From Alishewanella agri BL06 (GTDB lineage Bacteria > Pseudomonadota > Gammaproteobacteria > Enterobacterales > Alteromonadaceae): a stretch of 64,000 bases of DNA. Where the stretch lies: NCBI RefSeq assembly GCF_000272005.1, contig NZ_AKKU01000026.1, positions 310,001 through 374,000 on the forward strand. The letters run 5' to 3'. The position numbers and the translations under genes are program-made. Positions within the stretch are counted from its first letter, which is position 1. Each line of letters starts with the position of its first letter. The notes beneath the pieces were generated by a model that saw only the letters and a list, made by a program, of their open reading frames with translations, made no database searches and was not told where the DNA came from. Of the stretch, positions 1-8,042 are shown piece by piece.

Positions 1-57
1 CAGCTGTATCATCTGGCGCTGCGACAGCCAATGCCACAAGTCGAGGGGCTGCACTAA
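1..57 (+). CDS. C-terminal end of a protein, probably the TRAP transporter small permease (partial)
   Basis: The window opens inside a reading frame that gives 18 residues and stops at TAA 55-57. The stop overlaps the ATG of the next gene by one base (TAATG), so the two are translationally coupled. The next gene is a TRAP large permease, and the small DctQ-type permease usually sits directly upstream of it, so that is the likely identity. The tail itself carries no diagnostic motif, so the call rests on context only. Confidence 0.55.
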   Translation, partial: QLYHLALRQPMPQVEGLH

Positions 58-1352
58 TGGAAATCTCAATTCTGGTTCTGTTGCTGGTCTTTTTCTCACT
101 GCTACTGCTCAATGTCCCTATTTCGTTCTGTATCGGGTTGGCAACGCTGGCCACCATGTTGATCAGTATCGACTTTATGCCGGCGGTCACGACGATGGCG
201 CAGCGGATGGCCGGTGGGATTAACAGCTTTGCGTTACTGGCGATTCCGTTTTTTATTTTGTCCGGTTTGATTATGGGGCGCGGCGGCATTGCCAAGCGGC
301 TGATTGAATGTGCCATGGCATTGATCGGCATGCTGCCGGGCGGCCTGGCACTGGTCAATGTGGTGTCCTGTATGTTCTTTGGCGCCATCTCCGGCTCGGC
401 GGTAGCCGCCACTTCGGCGATCGGCAGCTTTATGCTGCCAGAGATGAAAAAGCAGGGTTATGACGTTAACTTCAGTGCCGCTGTAACCGCTTCTGCGGCG
501 ACCACCGGCATGTTAATTCCACCGAGCAATATTCTGATTGTCTATGCCATTGCCAGTGGCGGGGTATCGATTGCCGCGCTCTTTGTGGCCGGCTATTTAC
601 CCGGCATTTTGCTCGGCGTGTCGCTGATGCTGGTTTGTGCCGGCTATGCAAAGTTAAAAGGTTATCCGGTCGGTGCCCGTTTGCCGCTGAAATTAGTGGC
701 GCAGAAAGTGGCGGCCGCCTTACCCAGCCTGTTTATGATTTTCCTGGTGATTGGCGGCATTATCGGTGGCATTTTTACCGCCACTGAGGCTGGCGCCATC
801 GCCGTGATCTATTCGTTGATTCTCGCTGTTGGCCTGTACCGTGAAGTGAAAGTCAGTGAGCTGTCGGGTATTTTAATGAAAGCGGCCGAAACCACGGCCA
901 TAGTGCTGGCGTTAATTGCGACCTCGTCGGCGATGTCGTGGATCTTGTCTTATGAGCAAATTCCGCAAACCATCAGCGCGGCGATGCTGACCATCAGCGA
1001 GAACCCTTTGTTGATCCTGCTGATGATTAACCTGATTTTATTGATTGTCGGTGCCTTTATGGACATGACGCCGGCGGTGTTGATCTTTACCCCAATCTTT
1101 TTACCGGTGGCGGTTGAGCTGGGTATGAGCCCGCTGCACTTTGGCATTATGATGGTGTTGAATTTGTCGATTGGTCTGGTATCGCCGCCGGTTGGCAGTG
1201 TGCTCTTTGTCAGCTGCGCCATTGCCAAAACGCGGATTGAAGCCATTATCCGGCCGATGTTGCCGCTATATCTGGCAATGTTTGTGGTACTGATGCTGGT
1301 AACCTATATTCCAGCGATCAGCGAGTTTTTACCGGCCCTGTTTGGGTTGTAA
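57..1352 (+). CDS. TRAP transporter large permease, DctM type
   Basis: A 431-residue, almost entirely hydrophobic inner-membrane protein with about twelve predicted membrane segments. It has the DctM-family pattern of glycine/serine-rich re-entrant stretches (for example FFGAISGSAVAATSAIG near residue 105) and the conserved PPSN and GLVSPPVG motifs. TRAP systems import organic acids using the sodium gradient and a periplasmic binding protein. The downstream genes degrade galacturonate, so a uronate or oligo-uronate substrate is inferred; related TRAP systems for uronates are known. The binding protein should lie left of the window. Length is normal for the family. Confidence 0.9.
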   Translation: MEISILVLLLVFFSLLLLNVPISFCIGLATLATMLISIDFMPAVTTMAQRMAGGINSFALLAIPFFILSGLIMGRGGIAKRLIECAMALIGMLPGGLALVNVVSCMFFGAISGSAVAATSAIGSFMLPEMKKQGYDVNFSAAVTASAATTGMLIPPSNILIVYAIASGGVSIAALFVAGYLPGILLGVSLMLVCAGYAKLKGYPVGARLPLKLVAQKVAAALPSLFMIFLVIGGIIGGIFTATEAGAIAVIYSLILAVGLYREVKVSELSGILMKAAETTAIVLALIATSSAMSWILSYEQIPQTISAAMLTISENPLLILLMINLILLIVGAFMDMTPAVLIFTPIFLPVAVELGMSPLHFGIMMVLNLSIGLVSPPVGSVLFVSCAIAKTRIEAIIRPMLPLYLAMFVVLMLVTYIPAISEFLPALFGL

Positions 1353-1372
1353 AAAAACCAAGGAGCAATGCG

Positions 1373-2149
1373 ATGGGTAGTTATGTGATCCCCAATCTGG
1401 CTAATGCCTGCCGGGTCTTGGCCCTGGTGGCTGAATCGGAGCAAGGCTTAAGCTTAACCGAGCTGGAGCAACGGCTGGCGGTGCCACGCACGACCACCTT
1501 TCGCATTTTACAGACGCTGTGTCAGCAGCAATTGCTGGAAAAGCAGGGTAAGCGCTATCTGGTAGGCGCGGCGCTGTTTAAGATGAGCTGCCAGCTGGTG
1601 AGTACTTCTAAACTGAGCCGGGAAGCCTTACCTTTCTTGCAGCGCCTGACACTGGCAACCGGCATGAGTGTGCAATTGGTGCTGCCGCACGCCGAAGGGG
1701 CACTGATCACTGAGGTCTGTGATTGCCCAAACCCACTGCGGTTGGCAGCAAGGCCGGGTACGCTGGCCTATTTTAATTGCTCGGCAGCGGGTAAACTATT
1801 TCTGGCGTTTTTACATTTCGATGCACTATCTGAGCTGGCTGCGAAGGGCTTGTTTCGGACACAAACGCCACAAAGTATCGTAAGTTGTGCCGATCTTCGC
1901 TTAGAATTGCAACGTATATTAGGCCGGGGTTATGCAACGGATGATTTAGAATACCATCCGGATGTACGTTGTTTAGCTGCGCCGATCCGTGATGAACGCG
2001 GTATAGTGGTGGCAGCAGTGTCGGTAACAGCACCGGCCACGCTGTTTCCCCGGCAACAGATAGCCGATGTGGCAGCTAAAGTGAAGAAAGCAGCCATAGA
2101 TATCGGCTTAACCGTATACCGGCCGCAACTGGCGGCCAATCATAAATAA
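1373..2149 (+). CDS. IclR family transcriptional regulator
   Basis: 258 residues. An N-terminal winged helix-turn-helix lies at about residues 8-70 (VPRTTTFRILQTLCQQQLLEKQGKRY). An IclR effector-binding domain follows, with the typical GTLAYFNCSAAGKLFLAF and RGYATDDLEYHPDVRCLAAPI stretches. An AAGGAG ribosome site precedes the ATG. IclR proteins include KdgR, the 2-keto-3-deoxygluconate-responsive repressor of pectin genes in enterobacteria. Its place between a TRAP transporter and galacturonate catabolic genes suggests a KdgR-like role, but orthology cannot be proved from the sequence alone. It lies 20 bp after the permease, probably in one transcript. Confidence 0.85.
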   Translation: MGSYVIPNLANACRVLALVAESEQGLSLTELEQRLAVPRTTTFRILQTLCQQQLLEKQGKRYLVGAALFKMSCQLVSTSKLSREALPFLQRLTLATGMSVQLVLPHAEGALITEVCDCPNPLRLAARPGTLAYFNCSAAGKLFLAFLHFDALSELAAKGLFRTQTPQSIVSCADLRLELQRILGRGYATDDLEYHPDVRCLAAPIRDERGIVVAAVSVTAPATLFPRQQIADVAAKVKKAAIDIGLTVYRPQLAANHK

Positions 2150-2174
2150 CCCGGGATGGTAGAAGAACAGGCTT

Positions 2175-3248
2175 ATGCAGAAACAGTCCACAATCAATGA
2201 TGTCGCCCGTATTGCCGGTGTCTCCAAACGCACCGTATCCAGGGTTATTAACGGCTCGCTTAGCGTGGGTGAAAGTACCCGTTTAAAAGTTGAGAAAGTG
2301 ATTAATGAGCTTAAGTACTCGCCGAATGCTCAGGCGCGAGGTCTGGCATCCAGCAGATCTTACCTGCTCGGTTTAATTTACGACAACCCCGATGCCTTAT
2401 ATCTGGATGATGTGCAACGTGGGGTGCTGGAAGTTTGTTCAAATCTGGGCTACGAATTAGTCGTACATCCTTGCCGCTATCAAAGCGAAAGTCTGGTTAA
2501 TGATTGTCTGCGTTTTATGCGCCGCTCCAAGTTGGATGGCGTGATCGTACTGCCGCCAGTATCTGAATCAGAAACCCTGGCTGCCGCATTGAAAGAATCC
2601 GGTAGTCCTTATGTCCGGCTTAGCTCGGTGGCACTGGATAGCCAGGAACATATTGTAGTGTCGGACGATCGTGCGGCTGCAGCTGAGATGGCGCGCTATT
2701 TCGCCCAGCTTGGGCATGAAAAAATTGCCTTTATCAGTGGCCCACAGCGTTACAAATCTTCCACCGAGCGGATGGAAGGCTTCCAGCTCGGGCTCTCGGT
2801 CTACGGCGTTAAGATTGCACCGGATATGATTCTGGAAGGCAACAACACCTTTGAAACCGGTATAGAGTGTGCCCGGCAATTACTGCAACGTGACGAGCTG
2901 CCGACGGCGATTTTTGCCAACAATGACCAGATGGCAGCCGGCGTATTAAAAGTTGCCAACAGTCTGGGGATCAAGGTGCCGGAACAACTTTCGGTAGCGG
3001 GTTTTGACGATAATATGCTGGCTTCCCGGATGATTCCGGCCTTGACCACGATTCGCCGGCCGGTGCGACAAATGGCGTTATTGGCGACCACTAAAATGAT
3101 CATGTCAATTGAGCAGAATCATAAGGCGGCATTAAATGTAGCTTCTAAGGTTGCGCCAACCCTGGTGGTGCGGGAGTCAACCGGCCCATGTAAAACGGCG
3201 GTTGTCGCTAACAATGCGGCAGCGCTGGTGGCTGCTCGCCGGAGTTGA
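2175..3248 (+). CDS. LacI family transcriptional regulator
   Basis: 357 residues. The N-terminal LacI helix-turn-helix (TINDVARIAGVSKRTVSRVIN, residues 5-25) and hinge (YSPNAQARGLAS) are intact. The periplasmic-binding-protein-like effector domain follows, with the usual VSDDRAAAAEMARYFAQLGH, FANNDQMAAGVL and SVAGFDDN blocks. LacI factors bind palindromes with a central CG, and two such sites lie 22 and 55 bp after its stop, in front of the polygalacturonase gene. It is therefore the best candidate for the regulator acting there. The effector is unknown; a uronate or KDG is inferred. A C-terminal tail of about 25 residues beyond the domain is alanine rich. Confidence 0.9.
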   Translation: MQKQSTINDVARIAGVSKRTVSRVINGSLSVGESTRLKVEKVINELKYSPNAQARGLASSRSYLLGLIYDNPDALYLDDVQRGVLEVCSNLGYELVVHPCRYQSESLVNDCLRFMRRSKLDGVIVLPPVSESETLAAALKESGSPYVRLSSVALDSQEHIVVSDDRAAAAEMARYFAQLGHEKIAFISGPQRYKSSTERMEGFQLGLSVYGVKIAPDMILEGNNTFETGIECARQLLQRDELPTAIFANNDQMAAGVLKVANSLGIKVPEQLSVAGFDDNMLASRMIPALTTIRRPVRQMALLATTKMIMSIEQNHKAALNVASKVAPTLVVRESTGPCKTAVVANNAAALVAARRS

Positions 3249-3269
3249 TGTGGCGTAGCACTAAAAAAG

Positions 3270-3285
3270 TTGCCAACGGTGGCAA
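3270..3285. promoter_or_regulatory. Operator-like palindrome 1 upstream of GH28 gene
   Basis: TTGCCAACGGTGGCAA is a near-perfect 16-bp palindrome with a central CG step (one mismatched pair), typical of LacI-family operators. It lies 21 bp after the lacI-type gene. Its centre is 33 bp from that of the second copy, about three helical turns, so both would face the same side of the DNA. Confidence 0.65.
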
Positions 3286-3302
3286 TTTTTTTAGTGAAAT
3301 GC

Positions 3303-3318
3303 TTGCCACCGGTGGCAA
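3303..3318. promoter_or_regulatory. Operator-like palindrome 2, overlapping the -35 of the GH28 promoter
   Basis: TTGCCACCGGTGGCAA is a perfect 16-bp palindrome with a central CG. Its first six bases (TTGCCA) can serve as the -35 element of the promoter described at 3303-3330, so a bound repressor would block RNA polymerase. It differs from palindrome 1 at one base. Confidence 0.7.
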
Positions 3319-3330
3319 ATTGGTTATTAT
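3303..3330 (+). promoter_or_regulatory. Candidate sigma-70 promoter of the polygalacturonase/uxa genes
   Basis: TTGCCA (3303-3308) and TATTAT (3325-3330) are separated by 16 bp, and the gene begins 87 bp downstream. The -10 lies inside an imperfect inverted repeat (TGGTTATTATAACAACCA, 3320-3337) that could be a further regulator site, for example for the IclR protein. This is inferred from sequence only. Confidence 0.45.
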
Positions 3331-3417
3331 AACAACCAGACCCCGGTAATTGTCGAGCGACTGCCTCGACGTACGCAGTAGGTATTGTTCCCTGTTGCCA
3401 ACAACAAAGGATACAAG

Positions 3418-4863
3418 ATGACAGATCTGAAGAAACGTAACAGCCTGAAACTTTTTACCGCCGCCTCGGCCAGTCTTAGTCTGTTAAGCGTCAGTGGTTG
3501 CCAGAGCGTTACTGCACTGCCTGTTAGTGCCAAAGACGCCGACGACTTGCGGCAGTGGCAGCAGGCCGATCAGATTATTGCTGCCATCAAGCCGGTTAAG
3601 TTTCCGGATCGCAGCTTCTCAATTACTGATTTTGGCGCTGCAGCCAAAGCCGGCTTTGATAATACGGCCGCCATTGCTGCGGCTATTGCTGCCTGTGCTG
3701 CTGCCGGCGGTGGCCGGGTACTGATCCCGGGCGGCCGTTTTGAAACCGGTGCGATTCATCTGAAATCGAACGTCAATTTACATCTGGCTGATGACACTGT
3801 GCTGTCGTTCTATACCGATCGCGAGCATTACCTGCCTTATGTGATGACCCGCTGGGAAGGCGTTGAGTTAATGGGCTATTCGCCGCTGATCTATGCCTAT
3901 CAGCAGGAAAATATTGCGCTGACGGGTAATGGCATCCTTGAAGGTAATGGTGCGGTAGACGCCTGGTGGCCGTGGAAAGGTCAGTGGGAGCGTCGCAACT
4001 GGGATTATGATGCCAGTGTTGATCAAGTGAAAACCCGCTCACCGCTGTTTGAGATGGCTGAACGCGGCGTACCGGTCAGTGAGCGGGTGTTTAACGAAAA
4101 CTTTTTACGACCACCTTTTATTCAACCTTATGGCTGTAAGCGGGTATTGATTGAAGGAGTGACCATCCGTAATTCGCCGTTCTGGTTAATCAATCCGGTG
4201 TTATCGGAAGATGTGATAGTGCGTAATGTCAATTGCATCAGCTATGGCCCGAACTCGGATGGCTGTAACCCGGAGTCCTGCAACAGAGTACTGATTGAAA
4301 ACTGCCTGTTTGATACCGGCGATGACTGTATCGCGCTGAAGTCCGGTCGCAACAATGACGGCCGTCGCCTGGCAACACCGGTACAAAACGTGGTGATCCA
4401 GGATTGTATTATGCGTGCGGGTCATGGTGGCGTGGTGATGGGCAGTGAAATCTCTGGTGGTGCCCGTAATATCTTTGCCCGCCGTTGTCGGATGAGCAGC
4501 CCTAATCTGGCGCGTGGTATCCGGATCAAAACCAACTCGGTCCGTGGTGGCCTGATTGAAAATGTCTATATCCGGGATATCGAGATTGGTGAAGTGCGTG
4601 ACGCTATCGTGATTAACTTCTTCTACGAAGAGGGCGATGCCGGCAACTTTATGCCACAAGTTAATAATTTACATATCAGTAATCTGACGGTGCAAAAGGC
4701 GCAGCGGGCTTTTGAGCTGCGCGGCTTCGAACGGGCGCCAATCAGCGGCGTTACCCTGCATCATGTGCAGTTTAACAACACAGCAGCGCTGGGCGTGCTG
4801 GAAAACATTGCTGGTATTGATCAGTTAGACGTCAGCCTGAACGGCCGGGCGATTAGCATTTAA
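3418..4863 (+). CDS. Glycoside hydrolase family 28 polygalacturonase, predicted lipoprotein
   Basis: 481 residues from the ATG at 3418, which has AAAGGA in front; an in-frame GTT-region start at 3385 would add 11 residues ahead of the lipoprotein signal and is rejected. The N-terminus has a basic segment, a hydrophobic core and a lipobox ending at Cys28 (VSGC), so the protein is probably anchored in the envelope. All four GH28 motifs are present: NSDG (Asp281), DDC (Asp302-Asp303), GHGG (His336) and RIK (Arg369-Lys371). The family hydrolyses alpha-1,4 galacturonan. The motif form and length fit bacterial exo-type enzymes releasing mono- or di-galacturonate. It supplies substrate for the uxa genes that follow. 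Confidence 0.9.
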   Translation: MTDLKKRNSLKLFTAASASLSLLSVSGCQSVTALPVSAKDADDLRQWQQADQIIAAIKPVKFPDRSFSITDFGAAAKAGFDNTAAIAAAIAACAAAGGGRVLIPGGRFETGAIHLKSNVNLHLADDTVLSFYTDREHYLPYVMTRWEGVELMGYSPLIYAYQQENIALTGNGILEGNGAVDAWWPWKGQWERRNWDYDASVDQVKTRSPLFEMAERGVPVSERVFNENFLRPPFIQPYGCKRVLIEGVTIRNSPFWLINPVLSEDVIVRNVNCISYGPNSDGCNPESCNRVLIENCLFDTGDDCIALKSGRNNDGRRLATPVQNVVIQDCIMRAGHGGVVMGSEISGGARNIFARRCRMSSPNLARGIRIKTNSVRGGLIENVYIRDIEIGEVRDAIVINFFYEEGDAGNFMPQVNNLHISNLTVQKAQRAFELRGFERAPISGVTLHHVQFNNTAALGVLENIAGIDQLDVSLNGRAISI

Positions 4864-4918
4864 TTTTTGTTTTTATTGCCACCGCTAGACAAGGTTGGCG
4901 CAATACAGGTAACAACAG

Positions 4919-6487
4919 ATGACAACAGAGCAGCAAGCCGGATGCAGTATCCGTTTACCGGAACAAAGCAGTGCAGCCCAGCTGGCGGTATTGCAGGTGC
5001 ACCAGCGCGATAATGTGCTGGTGGCGTTGCAAGCGCTGCAGGCGGGCGAGCCGTTACCGGCGCCGTTTTCACATCTTAGCGCGCAAACCGCAGTACCGGC
5101 CGGGCATAAGCTGGCGCTGACGGCAATCGCGGCCGGTGAGCCGGTGCTGAAATACGGTTTTGCGATTGGCCGAGCCACCCAGCCGATTGCCGCTGGTGAG
5201 CATGTGCACTCGCACAATCTGGCGACAGCACTGAGTGGCACCATTGAATACAGCTATACCGGCTGTCAGGCACCGGCGCTGAGTTTTCCGGCTGACTTGC
5301 CGCAAAGCTTTCAGGGTTACCGGCGCAGCAACGGTAAGGTGGGTACCCGCAATGAGCTGTGGATTATCAATACGGTGGGCTGTGTCAACCGCGCGGCAAT
5401 GCGGGTCGCCGAGCAGGCGCGTCAGCACTATGCCGATTTGTTGGCACTTAAAAATATCGACGGTATTCATGCTTTTACCCACCCTTTTGGTTGCTCGCAA
5501 CTGGGCGATGATCTTGATCATACCCGCCAGTTACTGGCCGGCCTGATCCAACATCCAAACGCCGGTGCGGTGCTGATCCTGGGACTTGGCTGCGAGAACA
5601 ATCAGTTGGCCAGGCTGCTGCAAGCTTGCCCCGATGTTGATAGCAGCCGCATCCGCGCCTTTAATGCCCAGCAGGTTGAAGATGAAGTGGAGCAGGGCCT
5701 GGCTGCAGTGGGGGAATTACTGCAGTTGATGGCCAACGACCAGCGCTCGGCCTGTCCGGTATCAGAGCTGGTACTGGGCATGAAATGCGGTGGCTCGGAT
5801 GGTTTTAGCGGCCTGACAGCTAACGCCCTGGTAGGACGTACCGCCGATTTGCTGGCCGCGGCTGGCGGCAAGGTGGTGCTGACTGAAACCCCGGAAATGT
5901 TTGGCGCCGAGCAGGTGTTTATGGCCCGTGCCGCCAATCAGCAGGTATTTGCCGATCTGGTCACTCTGGTTAATGACTTTAAACAGTACTTTATCGACAA
6001 CCAGCAACCGGTGTATGAGAACCCGAGCCCGGGCAATAAAGACGGCGGTTTGACCACGTTGGAAGAAAAGTCGCTGGGTGCCATTCAAAAAGGCGGCTCT
6101 GCCGTGGTGCAGCAAATTATCCGCTACGGCGAACAAGCGCATGCCGCCGGTCTGACCTTGCTGGAAGGGCCGGGGAATGATGCGGTGTCCTCGACGGCGC
6201 TAACGGCAGCCGGTGCCACCTTACTGCTGTTTACTACCGGTCGTGGCACACCGCTGGGCTTCCCGGCACCCACCGTCAAGATCGCATCGAATTCCAATCT
6301 GGCGGCGCGTAAGCCGCAATGGATTGACTATGACGCCGGCCAGTTGTTGCAGGTCGGGCAGGATGCGCAGCAGTTTACCGGGCAATTTTTCCGTTATTTG
6401 CTGGCGGTGGCCTCGGGCGAGCGCACCCGCAACGAAATTTCTGACAACCGTGAAATCGCTATCTGGAAGAACGGTGTCACGCTTTAA
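4919..6487 (+). CDS. uxaA: Altronate dehydratase
   Basis: 522 residues, cytoplasmic. It converts D-altronate to 2-keto-3-deoxygluconate. An N-terminal SAF-type domain (about 20-105) is joined to the UxaA catalytic region, with the conserved GYRRSNGKVGTRNELWIINTVGC, HPFGCSQLG, LGLGCEN and GMKCGGSDGFSG motifs, whose cysteines belong to the iron-binding site. Length is slightly above the E. coli enzyme. It follows the polygalacturonase after a 55-bp gap that contains a left half (TTGCCACCG) of the upstream operator but no convincing full site. Probably the same operon. Confidence 0.93.
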   Translation: MTTEQQAGCSIRLPEQSSAAQLAVLQVHQRDNVLVALQALQAGEPLPAPFSHLSAQTAVPAGHKLALTAIAAGEPVLKYGFAIGRATQPIAAGEHVHSHNLATALSGTIEYSYTGCQAPALSFPADLPQSFQGYRRSNGKVGTRNELWIINTVGCVNRAAMRVAEQARQHYADLLALKNIDGIHAFTHPFGCSQLGDDLDHTRQLLAGLIQHPNAGAVLILGLGCENNQLARLLQACPDVDSSRIRAFNAQQVEDEVEQGLAAVGELLQLMANDQRSACPVSELVLGMKCGGSDGFSGLTANALVGRTADLLAAAGGKVVLTETPEMFGAEQVFMARAANQQVFADLVTLVNDFKQYFIDNQQPVYENPSPGNKDGGLTTLEEKSLGAIQKGGSAVVQQIIRYGEQAHAAGLTLLEGPGNDAVSSTALTAAGATLLLFTTGRGTPLGFPAPTVKIASNSNLAARKPQWIDYDAGQLLQVGQDAQQFTGQFFRYLLAVASGERTRNEISDNREIAIWKNGVTL

Positions 6488-6535
6488 CCTATGCTGCGGC
6501 CAGGCCGCAGTCAGTATGCTTACAGGATCTTAATT

Positions 6536-7960
6536 ATGGCTCAGACCACGCCTTTAACCTTACATCCGGACCGCTTATTCCCATCCGATCCGCTGGTACG
6601 CGATATTGCCCGCCGGCTGTATCAGCAAATCAAGGATCTGCCTATTGTCAGCCCGCATGGTCATACTGATCCGCGTTGGTTTGCCGACGATGCCAACTTT
6701 GATAACGCCACGACCTTGCTGCTGCTGCCGGATCACTATGTGTTCCGCATGCTGTATAGCCAGGGGATCAAACTGGAAGAGTTGGGGATCCGGCGTAAGG
6801 ACGGCGTGGCGGTAGAAACTGATTACCGTAAAATCTTCCGTATTTTTGCCAGGCACTATTATTTGTTTCGCGGCACGCCATCGCGGATCTGGCTGGACAG
6901 CGTGTTTCACGATGTGTTTGGCCTTGAGGTCGCGCTGAGCGAAGAGACCGCCGATCACTATTACGACAGTATCAATGCCCAGCTGGTAAAACCGGAATTT
7001 AAGCCGCGCGCCTTACTGGATCGCTTTAATATCGAGCTGATTGCTACCACCGAAGGGGCACTGAATGACCTGCGCCACCATGCCAAACTAAAAGGCACCG
7101 GCTATGAGCATAAAGTGATTACCACCTTCCGGCCGGATGATGTGGTCGATGCGGATCGTGCGGATTTTGCCGCCAACATCGCCAAACTGGGGGAGTTGAC
7201 CGGCGAAGATACGCAAAGCTGGCCGGGTTATCTGGCGGCACTGCGAAAAAGACGGGCTTTTTTCCGTGAACATGGCGCGACGGCAACCGATCATGGTCAT
7301 CCGTCGGCTATTACCGCTGATTTAGCGCCAAGCGAGGCCGCAGCCTTGTTTCAACGTTGTCTGGCCGGTACTGCAACGCCTGCAGAAACCGAGTTATTCC
7401 GTGGCCAGATGCTTACCGAGATGGCCGGCATGAGCCTGCAAGATGGCATGACGATGCAAATTCATCCCGGCGCGCACCGCAACCATAATCAGGTGATCTT
7501 TGAGCGTTTTGGGCCCGATAAAGGCGCTGATATTCCAAGCCCGACCGAGTTTGTCAGTAACCTGAAACCACTGCTGCAAAAATATGGCAACGAGGCCAGC
7601 TTAAACATCATTCTGTTTACGCTGGATGAAACCACCTATGCCCGCGAGCTGGCGCCATTGGCTGGCCATTATCCGGCGTTAAAGCTGGGTCCGGCCTGGT
7701 GGTTCCATGATAGCCCGGAGGGCATGCTGCGCTTCCGGCATCAGGTTACCGAAACGGCTGGTTTCTATAACACTGTCGGTTTTAATGACGATACCCGGGC
7801 TTTCTTCTCGATCCCGGCCCGGCATGATGTGGCGCGGCGTATTGACTGCCGCTTCCTGGCCGGTTTAGTGGCTGAGCACCGCCTGACCGAAGCAGAAGCC
7901 GCCGAGTTGGCCTACCAGCTGACTTATGGCCTGGTGAAACAGGCTTATCAGCTGAAGTAA
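6536..7960 (+). CDS. uxaC: Uronate (glucuronate/galacturonate) isomerase
   Basis: 474 residues from the ATG at 6536 with AGGAT in front; the frame is open to 6491 but the upstream residues are not family-like. It converts D-galacturonate to D-tagaturonate, the first cytoplasmic step. The amidohydrolase-fold metal motif SPHGHTDPRWF lies near residue 40, and HPGAHRNHNQ and the C-terminal RRIDCRFLAGLVAEHRL block are characteristic of UxaC. It lies 48 bp after uxaA. Confidence 0.94.
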   Translation: MAQTTPLTLHPDRLFPSDPLVRDIARRLYQQIKDLPIVSPHGHTDPRWFADDANFDNATTLLLLPDHYVFRMLYSQGIKLEELGIRRKDGVAVETDYRKIFRIFARHYYLFRGTPSRIWLDSVFHDVFGLEVALSEETADHYYDSINAQLVKPEFKPRALLDRFNIELIATTEGALNDLRHHAKLKGTGYEHKVITTFRPDDVVDADRADFAANIAKLGELTGEDTQSWPGYLAALRKRRAFFREHGATATDHGHPSAITADLAPSEAAALFQRCLAGTATPAETELFRGQMLTEMAGMSLQDGMTMQIHPGAHRNHNQVIFERFGPDKGADIPSPTEFVSNLKPLLQKYGNEASLNIILFTLDETTYARELAPLAGHYPALKLGPAWWFHDSPEGMLRFRHQVTETAGFYNTVGFNDDTRAFFSIPARHDVARRIDCRFLAGLVAEHRLTEAEAAELAYQLTYGLVKQAYQLK

Positions 7961-7979
7961 CAGCACTGCCTAACTCAGG

Positions 7980-8012
7980 GTGACGGTGGCAGGCACTTGC
8001 CGGCATACCGTC
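7980..8012 (+). other. Intergenic hairpin between uxaC and the reductase gene
   Basis: GACGGT and ACCGTC enclose a region that itself contains GGCA/TGCC, giving a compact stem-loop. No T-run follows, so it is more likely an mRNA stability or processing element than a terminator. Confidence 0.3.
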
Positions 8013-8042
8013 ATCAGGCTTAACGCGAACAGCAGGCAAACT

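Noticed and set aside
4201-4659. 152-codon minus-strand open frame inside the polygalacturonase gene
   Set aside because: It is a shadow of the GH28 gene; the composition is histidine/threonine-rich and has no ribosome site or family pattern.
4875-4891. Possible third LacI-type operator before uxaA
   Set aside because: Only the left half (TTGCCACCG) matches; the right half is degenerate (about 12 of 16 bases), so it is not listed as a site.
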